Shown: positions 6,180-6,186 of the stretch, one piece after another
How the letters are laid out: each line of letters begins with the position of its first letter
Numbering within the stretch: the first letter of the stretch is position 1
Source: Alphaproteobacteria bacterium
Lineage (GTDB): Bacteria; Pseudomonadota; Alphaproteobacteria; UBA6615
Assembly: GCA_029243445.1 (NCBI GenBank)
Contig: JAQWSA010000067.1
Location: forward strand, 1 to 6,186
Direction: 5' to 3'
Length of the DNA: 6,186 nt
Translations under genes and position numbers: made by a program
The notes under the pieces: generated by a model
Told to the model about the DNA's origin: nothing
Databases searched by the model: none
Seen by the model: only the letters and a program-made list of their open reading frames with translations

Positions 6180-6186
6180 TTTATTA

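Overview
The window is A+T-rich bacterial DNA of proteobacterial character. This rests on gene style (a CNNM/CBS/CorC_HlyC protein, an MdlB-like FMN 2-hydroxyacid dehydrogenase, an acetolactate-synthase-like ThDP enzyme and a catechol-dioxygenase-like VOC protein), and no lineage marker is present. A free-living, possibly marine, alpha- or gammaproteobacterium is my best guess, at low confidence. I saw no tRNA, rRNA, CRISPR array, transposase or prophage gene.

Layout: positions 2-199 (+) hold the C-terminal end of a gene I cannot identify. It converges on a minus-strand gene (289-1650) for a membrane protein of the CNNM/HlyC-CorC family. A 289-bp A+T-rich divergent spacer (1651-1939) follows, with an imperfect tandem repeat on its left side and a perfect 14-bp palindrome about 40 bp before the next start codon. 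Two plus-strand genes 36 bp apart then form a likely operon. The first (1940-3208) encodes a protein made of two fused copies of a VOC/extradiol-dioxygenase-like unit. The second (3245-4402) encodes an FMN-dependent 2-hydroxyacid dehydrogenase/oxidase. A minus-strand ThDP enzyme gene (4447-6144) converges on this pair across 44 bp, and a nested hairpin sits in the junction. Its upstream region is mostly outside the window.

The three enzyme genes suggest a catabolic idea. The FMN enzyme would oxidise a 2-hydroxy acid to a 2-oxo acid, the ThDP enzyme could decarboxylate or ligate the 2-oxo acid (the logic of the mandelate pathway, MdlB plus MdlC), and the VOC protein could open a catecholic ring. 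The FMN enzyme has the small-residue pocket of mandelate dehydrogenase rather than the Trp of glycolate oxidase. The ThDP enzyme is not a standard benzoylformate decarboxylase, because it has Phe where MdlC has its catalytic Ser, and it lies on the other strand with its own promoter. The joint pathway is therefore inference. The most distinctive single feature is the fused VOC pair, in which only the second copy keeps the full His-His-Glu metal triad.
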